The translations under genes and the position numbers were made by a program. The notes below the pieces were generated by a model. The model saw only the letters and a list, made by a program, of their open reading frames with translations. It was not told the DNA's origin and did no database searches. A DNA stretch of 64,000 nucleotides from the NCBI RefSeq assembly GCF_047974105.1, contig NZ_JBHYRS010000004.1, positions 154,235 to 218,234 of the forward strand. Reading direction: 5' to 3'. Positions 51,283 to 59,579 of the stretch are shown in pieces. This DNA is from Mitsuokella sp047974105. GTDB taxonomy: Bacteria; Bacillota; Negativicutes; Selenomonadales; Selenomonadaceae. Every line of letters begins with the position of its first letter. Position 1 is the first letter of the stretch.

Positions 51283-52258
51283 ATTCGTAATAACCGCCGT
51301 TGTCGAGGAATGTTACATACTCCTTGACGGCCTCTTCCATGTCGGTGAAGCCCTGGTCGTAACCGGCTGCCAAGAGGTGCGTCGGGTCGGACTCCGTGAA
51401 GTTCTGATATTTGCCCTTGAGGACTTCCGGGAAGTCGCGGAAGGCGATTTCGCCCTTGCCCATGGCCTTGATGACGGCTTGGGCAACTTCGATATAGCTG
51501 TGGGCATGGCCCGTGCCGCAGTTGTAGATACCCGAAGGGCCGTGGTTCTCCCAGAACCAGAGGTTGACTTTGACGACGTCCTTGACGTAGACGAAATCGC
51601 GGCGCTGCTCGCCGTCTTTGACGGGCGTGCCGTTGATGTCGCCCCAGCCGCGGAAGAGATGGGCCTTGCCTGTCTCGTTGATCTGGTTATAAAGCTGATA
51701 GAAGATGGAAGCCATCTTGCCCTTGTGGTGTTCCTGCGGGCCGTAGACGTTGAAGTACTTGAGGCCGACAATCTGGCTGTGGGCCTCGGGCATGACCTGA
51801 CGGACGTAGCGGTCGAAGGCGAGTTTGGAGAAGGCATATGGATTCAGCGCATCTTCGCACTCGTCGCCCTCGCGGAAGCCGTGTCTGCCGCTGCCGTACG
51901 TCGAAGCGGACGAAGCGTACATGAACGGAATGCGGTGCTGCAGGCAGAAATGCAGCAGCGACTTCGAGTATTCGTAGTTCGTGCGCATCATGAAGTTGAC
52001 ATCGTACTCCATCGTGTCGGAGCAGGCGCCTTCATGGAAGACGGCGTCAATGTCCGTGCCGTCGAAGTCGTCATCTTCGATGGACTGAAGGAAATCATCC
52101 TTGTACTGGTAGTCGATGAACTGCAGACCGCGCAAATTTTTGTAGTTCGAACCGTCCTTGAGGTCATCGACGATGAGGATGTCCGTGCGGCCGCGGCGAT
52201 TGAGTTCCTTGACAATGTTGCTGCCGATAAAACCGGCACCACCCGTTACGATAATCAT
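51272..52258 (-). CDS. hldD: ADP-L-glycero-D-manno-heptose 6-epimerase
   Basis: A 328-residue extended SDR: VTGGAGFIGSNIVKELNRRGRTDILIVDDL, the family's YQYKDDFLQSI, FHEGACSDTMEYD, YASSASTYGSG, YAFSKLAFDRYV (YxxxK; Asn-Pro-Tyr-Ala-Phe-Ser-Lys) and FNVYGPQEHHKG. It makes the final ADP-heptose donor. GGGAGGA precedes the ATG by eight bases. Confidence 0.95.
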   Translation of the reverse strand: MIIVTGGAGFIGSNIVKELNRRGRTDILIVDDLKDGSNYKNLRGLQFIDYQYKDDFLQSIEDDDFDGTDIDAVFHEGACSDTMEYDVNFMMRTNYEYSKSLLHFCLQHRIPFMYASSASTYGSGRHGFREGDECEDALNPYAFSKLAFDRYVRQVMPEAHSQIVGLKYFNVYGPQEHHKGKMASIFYQLYNQINETGKAHLFRGWGDINGTPVKDGEQRRDFVYVKDVVKVNLWFWENHGPSGIYNCGTGHAHSYIEVAQAVIKAMGKGEIAFRDFPEVLKGKYQNFTESDPTHLLAAGYDQGFTDMEEAVKEYVTFLDNGGYYEYGK

Positions 52259-52300
52259 GAGAAATTCCTCCCTGTATCTATAAGAGTCTGTGTTTTGACT

Positions 52301-53293
52301 TTATTCCTTGCTTTCGCCTTTGAGCACTTTCATGAGTTCTTCGCGGCTGACAGCGTACGTGCCGAGTTTGGCGACGACGACGCTCGCGGCGAGGTTGGCC
52401 ATGTAGGCGCTGTCAGCAGGGCTCATGCCGCCCGCGAGGCCCATGGCGAAGACGGCGATGACCGTATCGCCGGCACCGGAAACATCGAAGACCTCCTGTG
52501 CCTTGGTCGGGATATGGACAATCTCGTCATCGCGGACGAGGGACAGGCCCTCTTCGGAGCGCGTGACGATGATGTTGCGAATTTTGAACTTGCGCATGAC
52601 GTAATGCGCGGCTTTCTCGACGGCCTTGTCCTCGTTGCGGATGGGCTCTAAAAGCACCTGATTGATTTCCTTGAGGTTTGGCGTAATGTAGTCCGCATGG
52701 GCATATTTTGTCCAGTTGGCCCCTTTCGGGTCTACGACGACCGGCACGCCGTGGGCGTGGCAGGCATCGATAATCTTATGGCAGTTTTCCTCGGTGCAGG
52801 AGCCTTTGCCATAGTCGGAAATGATCACGCAGTCGAGGCTTTCATTGAGCTTCTGATTGATGTAATTGAGGAAGCGGTCGGCGTAAGGCCCCGTAATTGG
52901 TGCGGATTCCTCGAAGTCGAGGCGCATCATTTGCTGATGGCCGCCAATGACACGCAGTTTCGTCGTCGTCGGACGGTCGGTCGTGATGAGGCCATGATAG
53001 TCGATGCCCCTGGCCGTGAATTTGTCGAGCAGGCTCTGGCAGTGGTAGTCATCGCCGACAAAGCCCGTGATGCTCGTCTCGCAGCCGAGGAGCGCGAGGT
53101 TGTGCGCAACGTTGGCAGCACCGCCCAAGGTCTCTTTCGTGTCGAGCACATGCGTGATGGGCACCGGTGCCTCCGGCGAAATGCGCGTGACTTCGCCGTA
53201 ATAGTACTTATCGAGCATGACGTCGCCGACGACGAGAATCTTGCAGCGCGATGTGCGCTGGGCGACAAAATCATAAAGCTTTTCTTTATCCAT
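52301..53293 (-). CDS. Heptose 7-phosphate kinase (RfaE1), second copy
   Basis: A 330-residue PfkB-fold sugar kinase: ILVVGDVMLDKYYYGEVTRISPEAPVPI is the RfaE1 signature, LGGAANVAHNLALLG and DYGKGSC follow, and the catalytic DVSGAGDTVIAVFA is intact. It would phosphorylate D-glycero-D-manno-heptose 7-phosphate at C1. A second kinase of the same family is at 55956-56996; this copy is nearer to canonical HldE by its N-terminus. The ATG at 53291-53293 has GAGAGG six bases upstream. Confidence 0.88.
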   Translation of the reverse strand: MDKEKLYDFVAQRTSRCKILVVGDVMLDKYYYGEVTRISPEAPVPITHVLDTKETLGGAANVAHNLALLGCETSITGFVGDDYHCQSLLDKFTARGIDYHGLITTDRPTTTKLRVIGGHQQMMRLDFEESAPITGPYADRFLNYINQKLNESLDCVIISDYGKGSCTEENCHKIIDACHAHGVPVVVDPKGANWTKYAHADYITPNLKEINQVLLEPIRNEDKAVEKAAHYVMRKFKIRNIIVTRSEEGLSLVRDDEIVHIPTKAQEVFDVSGAGDTVIAVFAMGLAGGMSPADSAYMANLAASVVVAKLGTYAVSREELMKVLKGESKE

Positions 53294-53318
53294 TTTACAC
53301 CTCTCTGCCTCTAAATCT

Positions 53319-54446
53319 TTAGAGCTCAATGACGCGGCATTTGTAATCGCCTATGTGCTTGAGCAGCTTGTACGCCGGCTCCGCGTGATAGGCCGCTAAA
53401 AGTTCCTCTGCGTACTTCATGACGACATCTACTGGGATATTCTTCATGCAGGCCATGTTTTCCTTCCCCGTGCGCGGACATTCGTGGATGCCGCACGGAT
53501 GGCATTTCTCGGGGGTCTTAATCAGGATATCCTTGCCGTCGTAGGGATAAAAGGTCGGCACGGGGCTCGCGCCGAACATCGTGACAATCGGGACATTCAT
53601 GGCCACGCCGACATGCATGGGGCCGGAGTCCGTCGTCAGGAACAGGCAGCAGCGCCGCAAAAGGCCCGCGAGGATAATCAGGCTGACTTTGCCCGTGAAG
53701 ACGTGAACCTTCGGGCTTTCCTTCTCCTGCATCTGCGCAATGCATTTCTCGACAATCGGCACATCCGTCGGACCGCCGAAAAACGCGATTTCATAGCCCT
53801 CGCGGATGAAGCGGTCGGCGCATTCCGCAAAGTACGAATCGAGCCAGCGCTTTGTCAGCCAGCTCGCGCCGATGTTGAAGGCGATGACCTTGGCTTCAGG
53901 CGAAAATTCTTTCTGCCAGATGTTTTCCGACTTGGCTTCGTCTTCAGGCGGCAGCCACATCTCAAGGCCGCGGTCGTCGATTTTCGTGCAGCCGGCAGCT
54001 TCCTGGAGGACCTTAAGATGGCAGGTCACCTGATGCATGACAAGTTCTTTTGGCGTATCGGCCATGGCGCGGTTCGGCATGACCTTGTCAAAAAAGCGCT
54101 TGAAGCCCGGCTGTGAATAGCCGACAATGCGTTTGCCGCCGGAAAAAGCCGCGATGGCCGAGGCCCTTTCATTGCGGTGAAAGTTGATGACGAGGTCAAA
54201 ATGACGGCTGCGGATTTTTTTGATAAAGCGCAGCAGGGCAAAAAAGCCTTTATCCTTGCCGTGTTTGTCGATGAGGATGCATTCATCGATGTTTTTGTTG
54301 CAGCGCACGAGGTCGCCGAGTGGTTTGTCCGTCAAGAGGGCGATATGGGCCCCGGGGTAATTCGTGCGCAGGGTTCGCAGGGCCGGCGTCACGAGCATGA
54401 GGTCGCCGATATGCATCGTATTGATGACGAGGATGTTCTGATACAT
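53319..54446 (-). CDS. GT9-family heptosyltransferase (WaaF/WaaQ-like)
   Basis: A 375-residue GT-B enzyme: ILVINTMHIGDLMLVTPALRTLRTNYP (the GT9 N-terminal loop), FNIGASWLTKRW, and TTDSGPMHVGVAMNVPIVTMFGASP. A Cys-rich C-terminus (CHPCGIHECPRTGKENMACM) resembles that of other GT9 proteins and may hold metal or disulfide. It adds a heptose to the LPS inner core at the cytoplasmic membrane. Confidence 0.9.
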   Translation of the reverse strand: MYQNILVINTMHIGDLMLVTPALRTLRTNYPGAHIALLTDKPLGDLVRCNKNIDECILIDKHGKDKGFFALLRFIKKIRSRHFDLVINFHRNERASAIAAFSGGKRIVGYSQPGFKRFFDKVMPNRAMADTPKELVMHQVTCHLKVLQEAAGCTKIDDRGLEMWLPPEDEAKSENIWQKEFSPEAKVIAFNIGASWLTKRWLDSYFAECADRFIREGYEIAFFGGPTDVPIVEKCIAQMQEKESPKVHVFTGKVSLIILAGLLRRCCLFLTTDSGPMHVGVAMNVPIVTMFGASPVPTFYPYDGKDILIKTPEKCHPCGIHECPRTGKENMACMKNIPVDVVMKYAEELLAAYHAEPAYKLLKHIGDYKCRVIEL

Positions 54447-54458
54447 GAATTTTCCTTC

Positions 54459-55502
54459 TTATATATTGGCTGTGTCAAGCGAGAGCAGTTTGCAGAGTTT
54501 CGCCTCGACTGCCTCTGGCTGGATGATGGCCATGCAGTCATGGCCGAGCGGGCAGGCGCGCTTCATGCACTCGCGGCAGTCGCGGTCCACGACGAGCAGA
54601 TTGTCCATCTGACCGTAGGGACCGGTGCGTCTCGGATAGGTCGGGCCCATCAGCATGATGGTCGGGGTCTTGAGCCCGACGGCGAGGTGTGTCGGGCCCG
54701 TGTCGCCGCCGACGACGGCCGCGGCCTGCTGGAAAAGATAGGCAAGTTGCTTAAAATTGAGTTTGCCGACGAGATTGATGGGCGGAATGTCCATCTTCGC
54801 CATGATTTCCGCGGCCTTCTGCGATTCGACCGGGCCGCTGCCGACGAGCACCGGGATGATTTTTTTATCGTAGAGCCAGTCGCCGAGGGCCGCAAAATGG
54901 CCGTCGGGCCAGCATTTTGTCGGCCAGCTGGCGCCGACAACGCAGACGACATAGGGATTTTCCATATTGGCCCCGGCCTGCGCGAAAATCTGGCGCGTCA
55001 GACGCTGCTCCTTTTCCGGCACTGTAAGCGGCAGGCGCACGTCCTTGACCTTGCAGCCGATGGCGCGCGCCGTGTCGAGGTAGCGTTCAATGACATGGTC
55101 GTGCACGTGCTCGCCGACGACGGGTTTTGAAACGTACTTGCTGCCCTCGCGCATATTCCACATGCCGAATTTCATGCCCTTCGGGGCCTTGGCGAGCGAA
55201 GCGACAGCGGCCGACTTGAAAAGCCCCTGCAGGTCGAGCACAACATCGTAGTCGCGCTCTTGAATTTTTCTGCGCAACGGGCCGAAGTTTTTGAGGAAGC
55301 CGCCGAAATGGCGGAATTCCTTTTTATGAAAGACGATGATTTCGTCGATGCAGGAGTCCATGGCTACGATGTCATAGGCAGGAGGCTCGACGACCCACGT
55401 CAGATGAGCGTCAGGATACGTCTCTTTGATGGCGTAGCTCACGGGCAGGGCATGAATGACGTCGCCGATGGAGCTCATCTTGACGACCAGAATGTTTTTC
55501 AT
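54459..55502 (-). CDS. GT9-family heptosyltransferase (WaaC/WaaF-like)
   Basis: A 347-residue enzyme: ILVVKMSSIGDVIHALPVSYAIKETYPDAHLTWVVEP is typical of heptosyltransferase I, followed by VCVVGASWPTKCWPDGHFAAL and GGDTGPTHLAVGLKTPTIMLMGPT, and a short Cys cluster (DCRECMKRACPLGHDCM). It probably adds the first heptose to Kdo. The ATG at 55500-55502 is nine bases from AAGG; earlier starts collide with that site. Confidence 0.9.
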   Translation of the reverse strand: MKNILVVKMSSIGDVIHALPVSYAIKETYPDAHLTWVVEPPAYDIVAMDSCIDEIIVFHKKEFRHFGGFLKNFGPLRRKIQERDYDVVLDLQGLFKSAAVASLAKAPKGMKFGMWNMREGSKYVSKPVVGEHVHDHVIERYLDTARAIGCKVKDVRLPLTVPEKEQRLTRQIFAQAGANMENPYVVCVVGASWPTKCWPDGHFAALGDWLYDKKIIPVLVGSGPVESQKAAEIMAKMDIPPINLVGKLNFKQLAYLFQQAAAVVGGDTGPTHLAVGLKTPTIMLMGPTYPRRTGPYGQMDNLLVVDRDCRECMKRACPLGHDCMAIIQPEAVEAKLCKLLSLDTANI

Positions 55503-55507
55503 ACCCA

Positions 55508-55975
55508 TCACCCTTCCTGCTTGATTTTCTCGATAATATTCGTAGTCGAGCGGCCCTCGACCATGTTGACGAATTCGACGCGGCCGCCGTAACTCTGGAC
55601 GATTTTGGCTTCGGGCAGGGTATCGAGCGTGTAGTCGCCGCCCTTGACGTAGACGTCGGGGCGGACTTTTGCGATGATCGTCTCGGCCGTCTTTTCGCCA
55701 AACAGCACGACGTAATCGACGGACTTCAGGGCACCGACGACTTCGGCGCGGTCGAGTTCGCCGTTAATCGGGCGCGTCGGACCCTTGTTCGTGCGGACCG
55801 AATCGTCCGTATTGAGTCCGAGCACAAGGCAGTCGCCGAAAGAACGCGCCTTATTCAAATAGCGCACATGGCCGGCGTGCAGGATGTCAAAGCAGCCGTT
55901 CGTAAAGACGATTTTCTGCCCTGCACGGTGCAGGATTTCGCAGAGTTTCTCGATATCATTTGGTGCAACCAGCAT
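55508..55975 (-). CDS. rfaE2: Heptose 1-phosphate adenylyltransferase
   Basis: A 155-residue nucleotidyltransferase: KIVFTNGCFDILHAGHVRYLNKARSFGD holds the HxGH catalytic motif and ISxTK-like end EGRSTTNIIEKI. It is the separate C-terminal half of what is a fused HldE in E. coli. Its start lies inside the end of the kinase gene (20-base overlap), so split but coupled. Confidence 0.95.
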   Translation of the reverse strand: MLVAPNDIEKLCEILHRAGQKIVFTNGCFDILHAGHVRYLNKARSFGDCLVLGLNTDDSVRTNKGPTRPINGELDRAEVVGALKSVDYVVLFGEKTAETIIAKVRPDVYVKGGDYTLDTLPEAKIVQSYGGRVEFVNMVEGRSTTNIIEKIKQEG

Positions 55976-56996
55976 GTTCTTCCCTCTCTTTGCCTTGCAG
56001 AATTTCTACGGTCTTTTTGAGTTCCGCGGCCGAAACGGTGCTCGTGCCGAGCTTGCGCACGGCGATGCCGCTCGCGATATTGCTGAGCCTTGCGGCCATG
56101 TCCGGCCTTACGCCAGCAGCGAGGGCTAAGATAACCGTGGCCACGCAGGTATCGCCGGCACCCGAGACATCGAAGACCTCACTCTTATCGGAAACGGGGA
56201 TATTATGAATGGAGCCATTCCGCTCGACGAGGACCATGCCGAGTTCGCCGCGCGTCACGAGCACGCCGTCGGCATCGAGCTTTTCGCGGAGCTCTTCGCC
56301 GGCCTCGCAGATTTCCTCGGTCGAGTGCAGTCTGCGTCCGACGGCAGAGGCGAGCTCCGCGTCATTCTGCTTGACATAGCCGATGCCATGGAAACGGCCG
56401 ACATCGTAGCGCGAATCGACGATGCTCGGCAAATCATGCTCGCGGCAGTACGAAATCAGCAGGTCCTGCAGGCCTTCCGTGACCGTGCCCGAACCGTAAT
56501 CGCTGATGACCACGCCCTCAATCTGCGGCAGGACGGAGCGGATATAATCATGCAGGGCCGTTTCAAAGGAAAGGCCCATGGGCTCTTTGCTCTCCTTGTC
56601 GATGCGCACAATCTGCTGGCTGACCGTCGCGCGGCCGCCCGCAATGATGCGCGTCTTGGAAATGGTCGGACGCGAAGCATCTTCCAGCATGCCTTCAACA
56701 TGCGCGCCATTCGCGGCAAGGATTTTCTTCAGGCCCCTCGCGCTGCCGTCATCGCCCAAAAGTCCGACGGCAAAGACCTCGCCGCCAAGTGTTGCGATGT
56801 TGTTGACGACATTGGCCGCACCGCCCGCGACGATTTTTTCACCGGCCTGCTCCAACACGAGCACCGGTGCCTCGCGCGAAATGCGCGAAATGCGGCCATC
56901 GAGGTAAATATCCGCAACCATATCACCAATGACGAGGATTTTTCGGCCCTGCATCTGCTCAATCACAGAATCCAGCTCCTGCTGCAATGCCTTCAC
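55956..56996 (-). CDS. rfaE1: Heptose 7-phosphate kinase (RfaE1)
   Basis: A 346-residue PfkB kinase: ILVIGDMVADIYLDGRISRISREAPVLVLEQ, VAGGAANVVNNIATLGG, ISDYGSGTVTEGL and catalytic DVSGAGDTCVATVI. Overlap with rfaE2 marks it as the likely functional partner in ADP-heptose synthesis. With the paralogue at 52301-53293 the cluster has two such kinases; the two differ in the substrate-lid region (Q/V-rich here). ATG with AGGGTGA-type site upstream. Confidence 0.9.
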   Translation of the reverse strand: MKALQQELDSVIEQMQGRKILVIGDMVADIYLDGRISRISREAPVLVLEQAGEKIVAGGAANVVNNIATLGGEVFAVGLLGDDGSARGLKKILAANGAHVEGMLEDASRPTISKTRIIAGGRATVSQQIVRIDKESKEPMGLSFETALHDYIRSVLPQIEGVVISDYGSGTVTEGLQDLLISYCREHDLPSIVDSRYDVGRFHGIGYVKQNDAELASAVGRRLHSTEEICEAGEELREKLDADGVLVTRGELGMVLVERNGSIHNIPVSDKSEVFDVSGAGDTCVATVILALAAGVRPDMAARLSNIASGIAVRKLGTSTVSAAELKKTVEILQGKEREEHAGCTK

Positions 56997-57056
56997 CCTT
57001 TCCCTTTTTTTCCTATATACTATATACCGATATATTTCCTATCCACATTTTAGCTG

Positions 57057-58595
57057 TTACATAGGCAGGAAACGCCATTTTACCTTCCACGTCTTGTCGC
57101 GGCCTTCGTAATGCAGGATGACCTGCGAGCAGTGCATGTCGTGGAACCAGTAGTAATCGAGCTTGCGCCACGAATTGTCTTCCAAATCGTATTTGGAGCC
57201 AAAGGCCACACGGTTGTTCTCGTCAAGGCGGTAGCTGAAGCCCGCTTCGAATTTGCGCGAGTAACTGTCGTTGTCGTAGTCGAAAGGCGAGACCTCGGTC
57301 GTGTTCTTCTGGTAGCGGTAAGCACCGTAGCCCGACCAGCGGTCATCGAAGTCCTTGATGGTGACGATATCGTAGTTGAAGCCGCTGTACTTCGAATCAT
57401 TGTACGACTCATGCGTGACTTCGTAGCTCGTGCTGAGGTACAGGCGCCAGCCGTCAAAGACAATCGGGTCGTAGCTCAGGCCAAAGGCGTATTTATTATG
57501 CGTACTTTCGACTTCATTCTGCTTCCAGCGGCCATACTCGCCGTTGATGCCGTAATGGAAATGCGTATTGCCGAGGCGGTGATTGTGGCCCCAGAGCAGA
57601 GACGGCTCTTTCTTGATCCAGTTGTCGTCGCTGTCGTCGTAGTAGCCGTAGGTCACGCGCGCGTAGTTGCCGGCATTGCCCCAGCCGACATTGAATTCAT
57701 TGCGCCAGTCCTTTTTCGTCGTATACATGATTTTGGCATTGGCATCGACATTCTTGGCCAAAGGCTTGTTGAGATTCTCGCGAATCCAGATGCCGTTCGT
57801 CTTATCGTAGCCGACGCGCGGGAACCAGTCCGAGACGGTATTATCCTTTTTGAGGTCGACTTCATAGCGCGACTTCGACAAAAACGTATTGCCCTTGATT
57901 TTGAACTGGACATTGTGCATGACCATCTTGTCGTTCGGGTAAATTTCGATTTTGCGCGCAAAAAGGTTGTAATCCGGATGGATGGCACTGCACTTCGTCT
58001 TCGTGCCGTCGTAGATGATGATCTTGTCCGGATAGAACTCGAATTTTTTGCCCGTCATGTAATTGTCGGCAACTTTGCCCTTGGCATTTTCCATCGAGCC
58101 CGTCTTCATCTTGTAATTGTAGTTCGTCTCAAAGCCGTCGAGCATGACCTCGGTCTGGCCCGGCGTGAACTGCAGGACATGGCCCTTGCCCGGAATGTGA
58201 ATGCGCTCTTCGATGGTATTGCCGTCAATATTCTCGCCTTCAAAGCGGTGCTCATCGAGCTGCGTGACCTTGACCTTGCCCTTGGCCGTGAAATCACCCG
58301 TGGCCTGATTCCACGTCAAATCGTCACCCTCAAACGACACCGGCGCTGCCTTTGTCGGGTCGAGCGGATAGCGCAGATGCTTGGCCATCTCGGCCGTATC
58401 GGCCTTGAGCTGCTGCTTCTCGGGATTCGGTTTATTCGAGCGCGCTGCGCGGTGCTCGTTCTCGAGGTAATCGAGCAGGCCGAGGCTTGTATCGGAATCG
58501 GACTGATAGGTCTTAGCACTGGCCGTCCCCGCCGCGATTGGCAGGACCAGGGCCGTGACCATCAGGCCTGATAAAATCTTTTTTGTTGATTTCAT
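57057..58595 (-). CDS. lptD: LptD-like LPS export outer-membrane protein, short form
   Basis: A 512-residue protein: signal peptide (LSGLMVTALVLPIAAGTASA, cleavage after residue about 27), an OstA/LptA-like jellyroll (about 85-200: VSFEGDDLTWNQATGDFTAKGKVKV...), then a beta-barrel of aromatic-rich amphipathic strands to a C-terminus HYEGRDKTWKVKWRFLPM close to the LptD ending. It is shorter than E. coli LptD (784), with only two Cys (the ECS of KTKCSAI and the C-terminal HCSQV), so the usual disulfide exchange is limited. It heads the heptose operon, which fits LPS assembly. Confidence 0.82.
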   Translation of the reverse strand: MKSTKKILSGLMVTALVLPIAAGTASAKTYQSDSDTSLGLLDYLENEHRAARSNKPNPEKQQLKADTAEMAKHLRYPLDPTKAAPVSFEGDDLTWNQATGDFTAKGKVKVTQLDEHRFEGENIDGNTIEERIHIPGKGHVLQFTPGQTEVMLDGFETNYNYKMKTGSMENAKGKVADNYMTGKKFEFYPDKIIIYDGTKTKCSAIHPDYNLFARKIEIYPNDKMVMHNVQFKIKGNTFLSKSRYEVDLKKDNTVSDWFPRVGYDKTNGIWIRENLNKPLAKNVDANAKIMYTTKKDWRNEFNVGWGNAGNYARVTYGYYDDSDDNWIKKEPSLLWGHNHRLGNTHFHYGINGEYGRWKQNEVESTHNKYAFGLSYDPIVFDGWRLYLSTSYEVTHESYNDSKYSGFNYDIVTIKDFDDRWSGYGAYRYQKNTTEVSPFDYDNDSYSRKFEAGFSYRLDENNRVAFGSKYDLEDNSWRKLDYYWFHDMHCSQVILHYEGRDKTWKVKWRFLPM

Positions 58596-58690
58596 CCAAA
58601 AAAATCTCCATTCTATGCATAAAAACGGTCTATGCGGAATAAAAAACTGCTACCCTTTATAGTACATCATCGCCGCCATGAGCGCAAATC

Positions 58691-59530
58691 TTATACATCC
58701 TGTTTGAGGGTCTCATTGAGACTGCCCGTGCGGTAGCCCAAAAGGTCAAGGGCCGTGTAGGCAAAGCCGAGTGTGCGGAAATAGGCGGCCGTCTTTTCGC
58801 GCAGGCTTTCATCGAGCATGCGCGGAATGTCCGACGGCAGAAGCTCAATGCGCGCGATATTTCCATGCGCGCGCACGCGCAGCTGCCGAAAGCCCTTATC
58901 CATGAGGAATTCTTCGGCAAGGTTCACGCGCTCAAGGCCTTTAGGCGTCAATTCCGTGCCATACGGAAAGCGCGAGGCCAGGCAGGCAAACGACGGCTTG
59001 TTCCAGGTCGGAAGCTTCAGGATGTGCGAGAGGTCGCGGATATCCTGCTTGTGCATGCCAGCCTCGTGCAGCGGGCTGAGGATGCCGAGTTCTCTTAAGG
59101 CACGATGGCCCGGACGGTAATCCCCGTCATCATCGAGATTTGAGCCGTCGACGACATAGGCAAGACCTTTGGCAGCCGCGACTTCCTTCATATGGGAAAA
59201 GAGCGCGTACTTGCAGTAATAGCAGCGGTCCTCCGGATTTTCTTTGACATGCGGCACCGTGAGAATGGGAAACGGCACAACATGGTGTTCGATGCCCTCT
59301 TTTTTGCAGAACGCTTTGGCATCGTCGACATCGCGCTGCGGCACAAAGTCCGACGCTGCCGTAAAGGCCACGGCTTTTTCTCCGAGCGTATCGTGTGCGG
59401 CCTTGACGAGAAACGTCGAATCGACGCCGCTCGAAAACGCCACGGCCACGCTGCCGAGATTTTGCAGAGCGGCCTGCAGCTTCGCGTATTTTTCGGCTAA
59501 AGGAGAAGGAATCGAGGTTTTCGTAAACAT
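58691..59530 (-). CDS. larE: ATP-dependent sacrificial sulfur transferase LarE
   Basis: A 279-residue PP-loop enzyme that adds sulfur to the pyridinium nickel pincer cofactor. The N-terminal PP-loop is VAFSSGVDSTFLVKAA; EDRCYYCKYALF and KPSFACLASRFPYGTELT hold conserved cysteines, the latter the place of the sacrificial Cys in the family. LarA, LarB and LarC are not in the window. ATG at 59528-59530 with AAAGGTGA eight bases upstream. Confidence 0.92.
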   Translation of the reverse strand: MFTKTSIPSPLAEKYAKLQAALQNLGSVAVAFSSGVDSTFLVKAAHDTLGEKAVAFTAASDFVPQRDVDDAKAFCKKEGIEHHVVPFPILTVPHVKENPEDRCYYCKYALFSHMKEVAAAKGLAYVVDGSNLDDDGDYRPGHRALRELGILSPLHEAGMHKQDIRDLSHILKLPTWNKPSFACLASRFPYGTELTPKGLERVNLAEEFLMDKGFRQLRVRAHGNIARIELLPSDIPRMLDESLREKTAAYFRTLGFAYTALDLLGYRTGSLNETLKQDV

Positions 59531-59579
59531 GGGAGTCACCTTTCAAAAAGATACCTAAGAAAATCTAAGGAAGCAAAAA

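Noticed and set aside
51230..52651. 473-codon plus-strand frame across hldD and the heptose kinase gene
   Set aside because: It is antisense to two well-recognised enzymes, with unnatural composition and no ribosome site.
57111..58571. 486-codon plus-strand frame opposite lptD
   Set aside because: Shadow of the GC-rich third positions of lptD; no motif or start signal.
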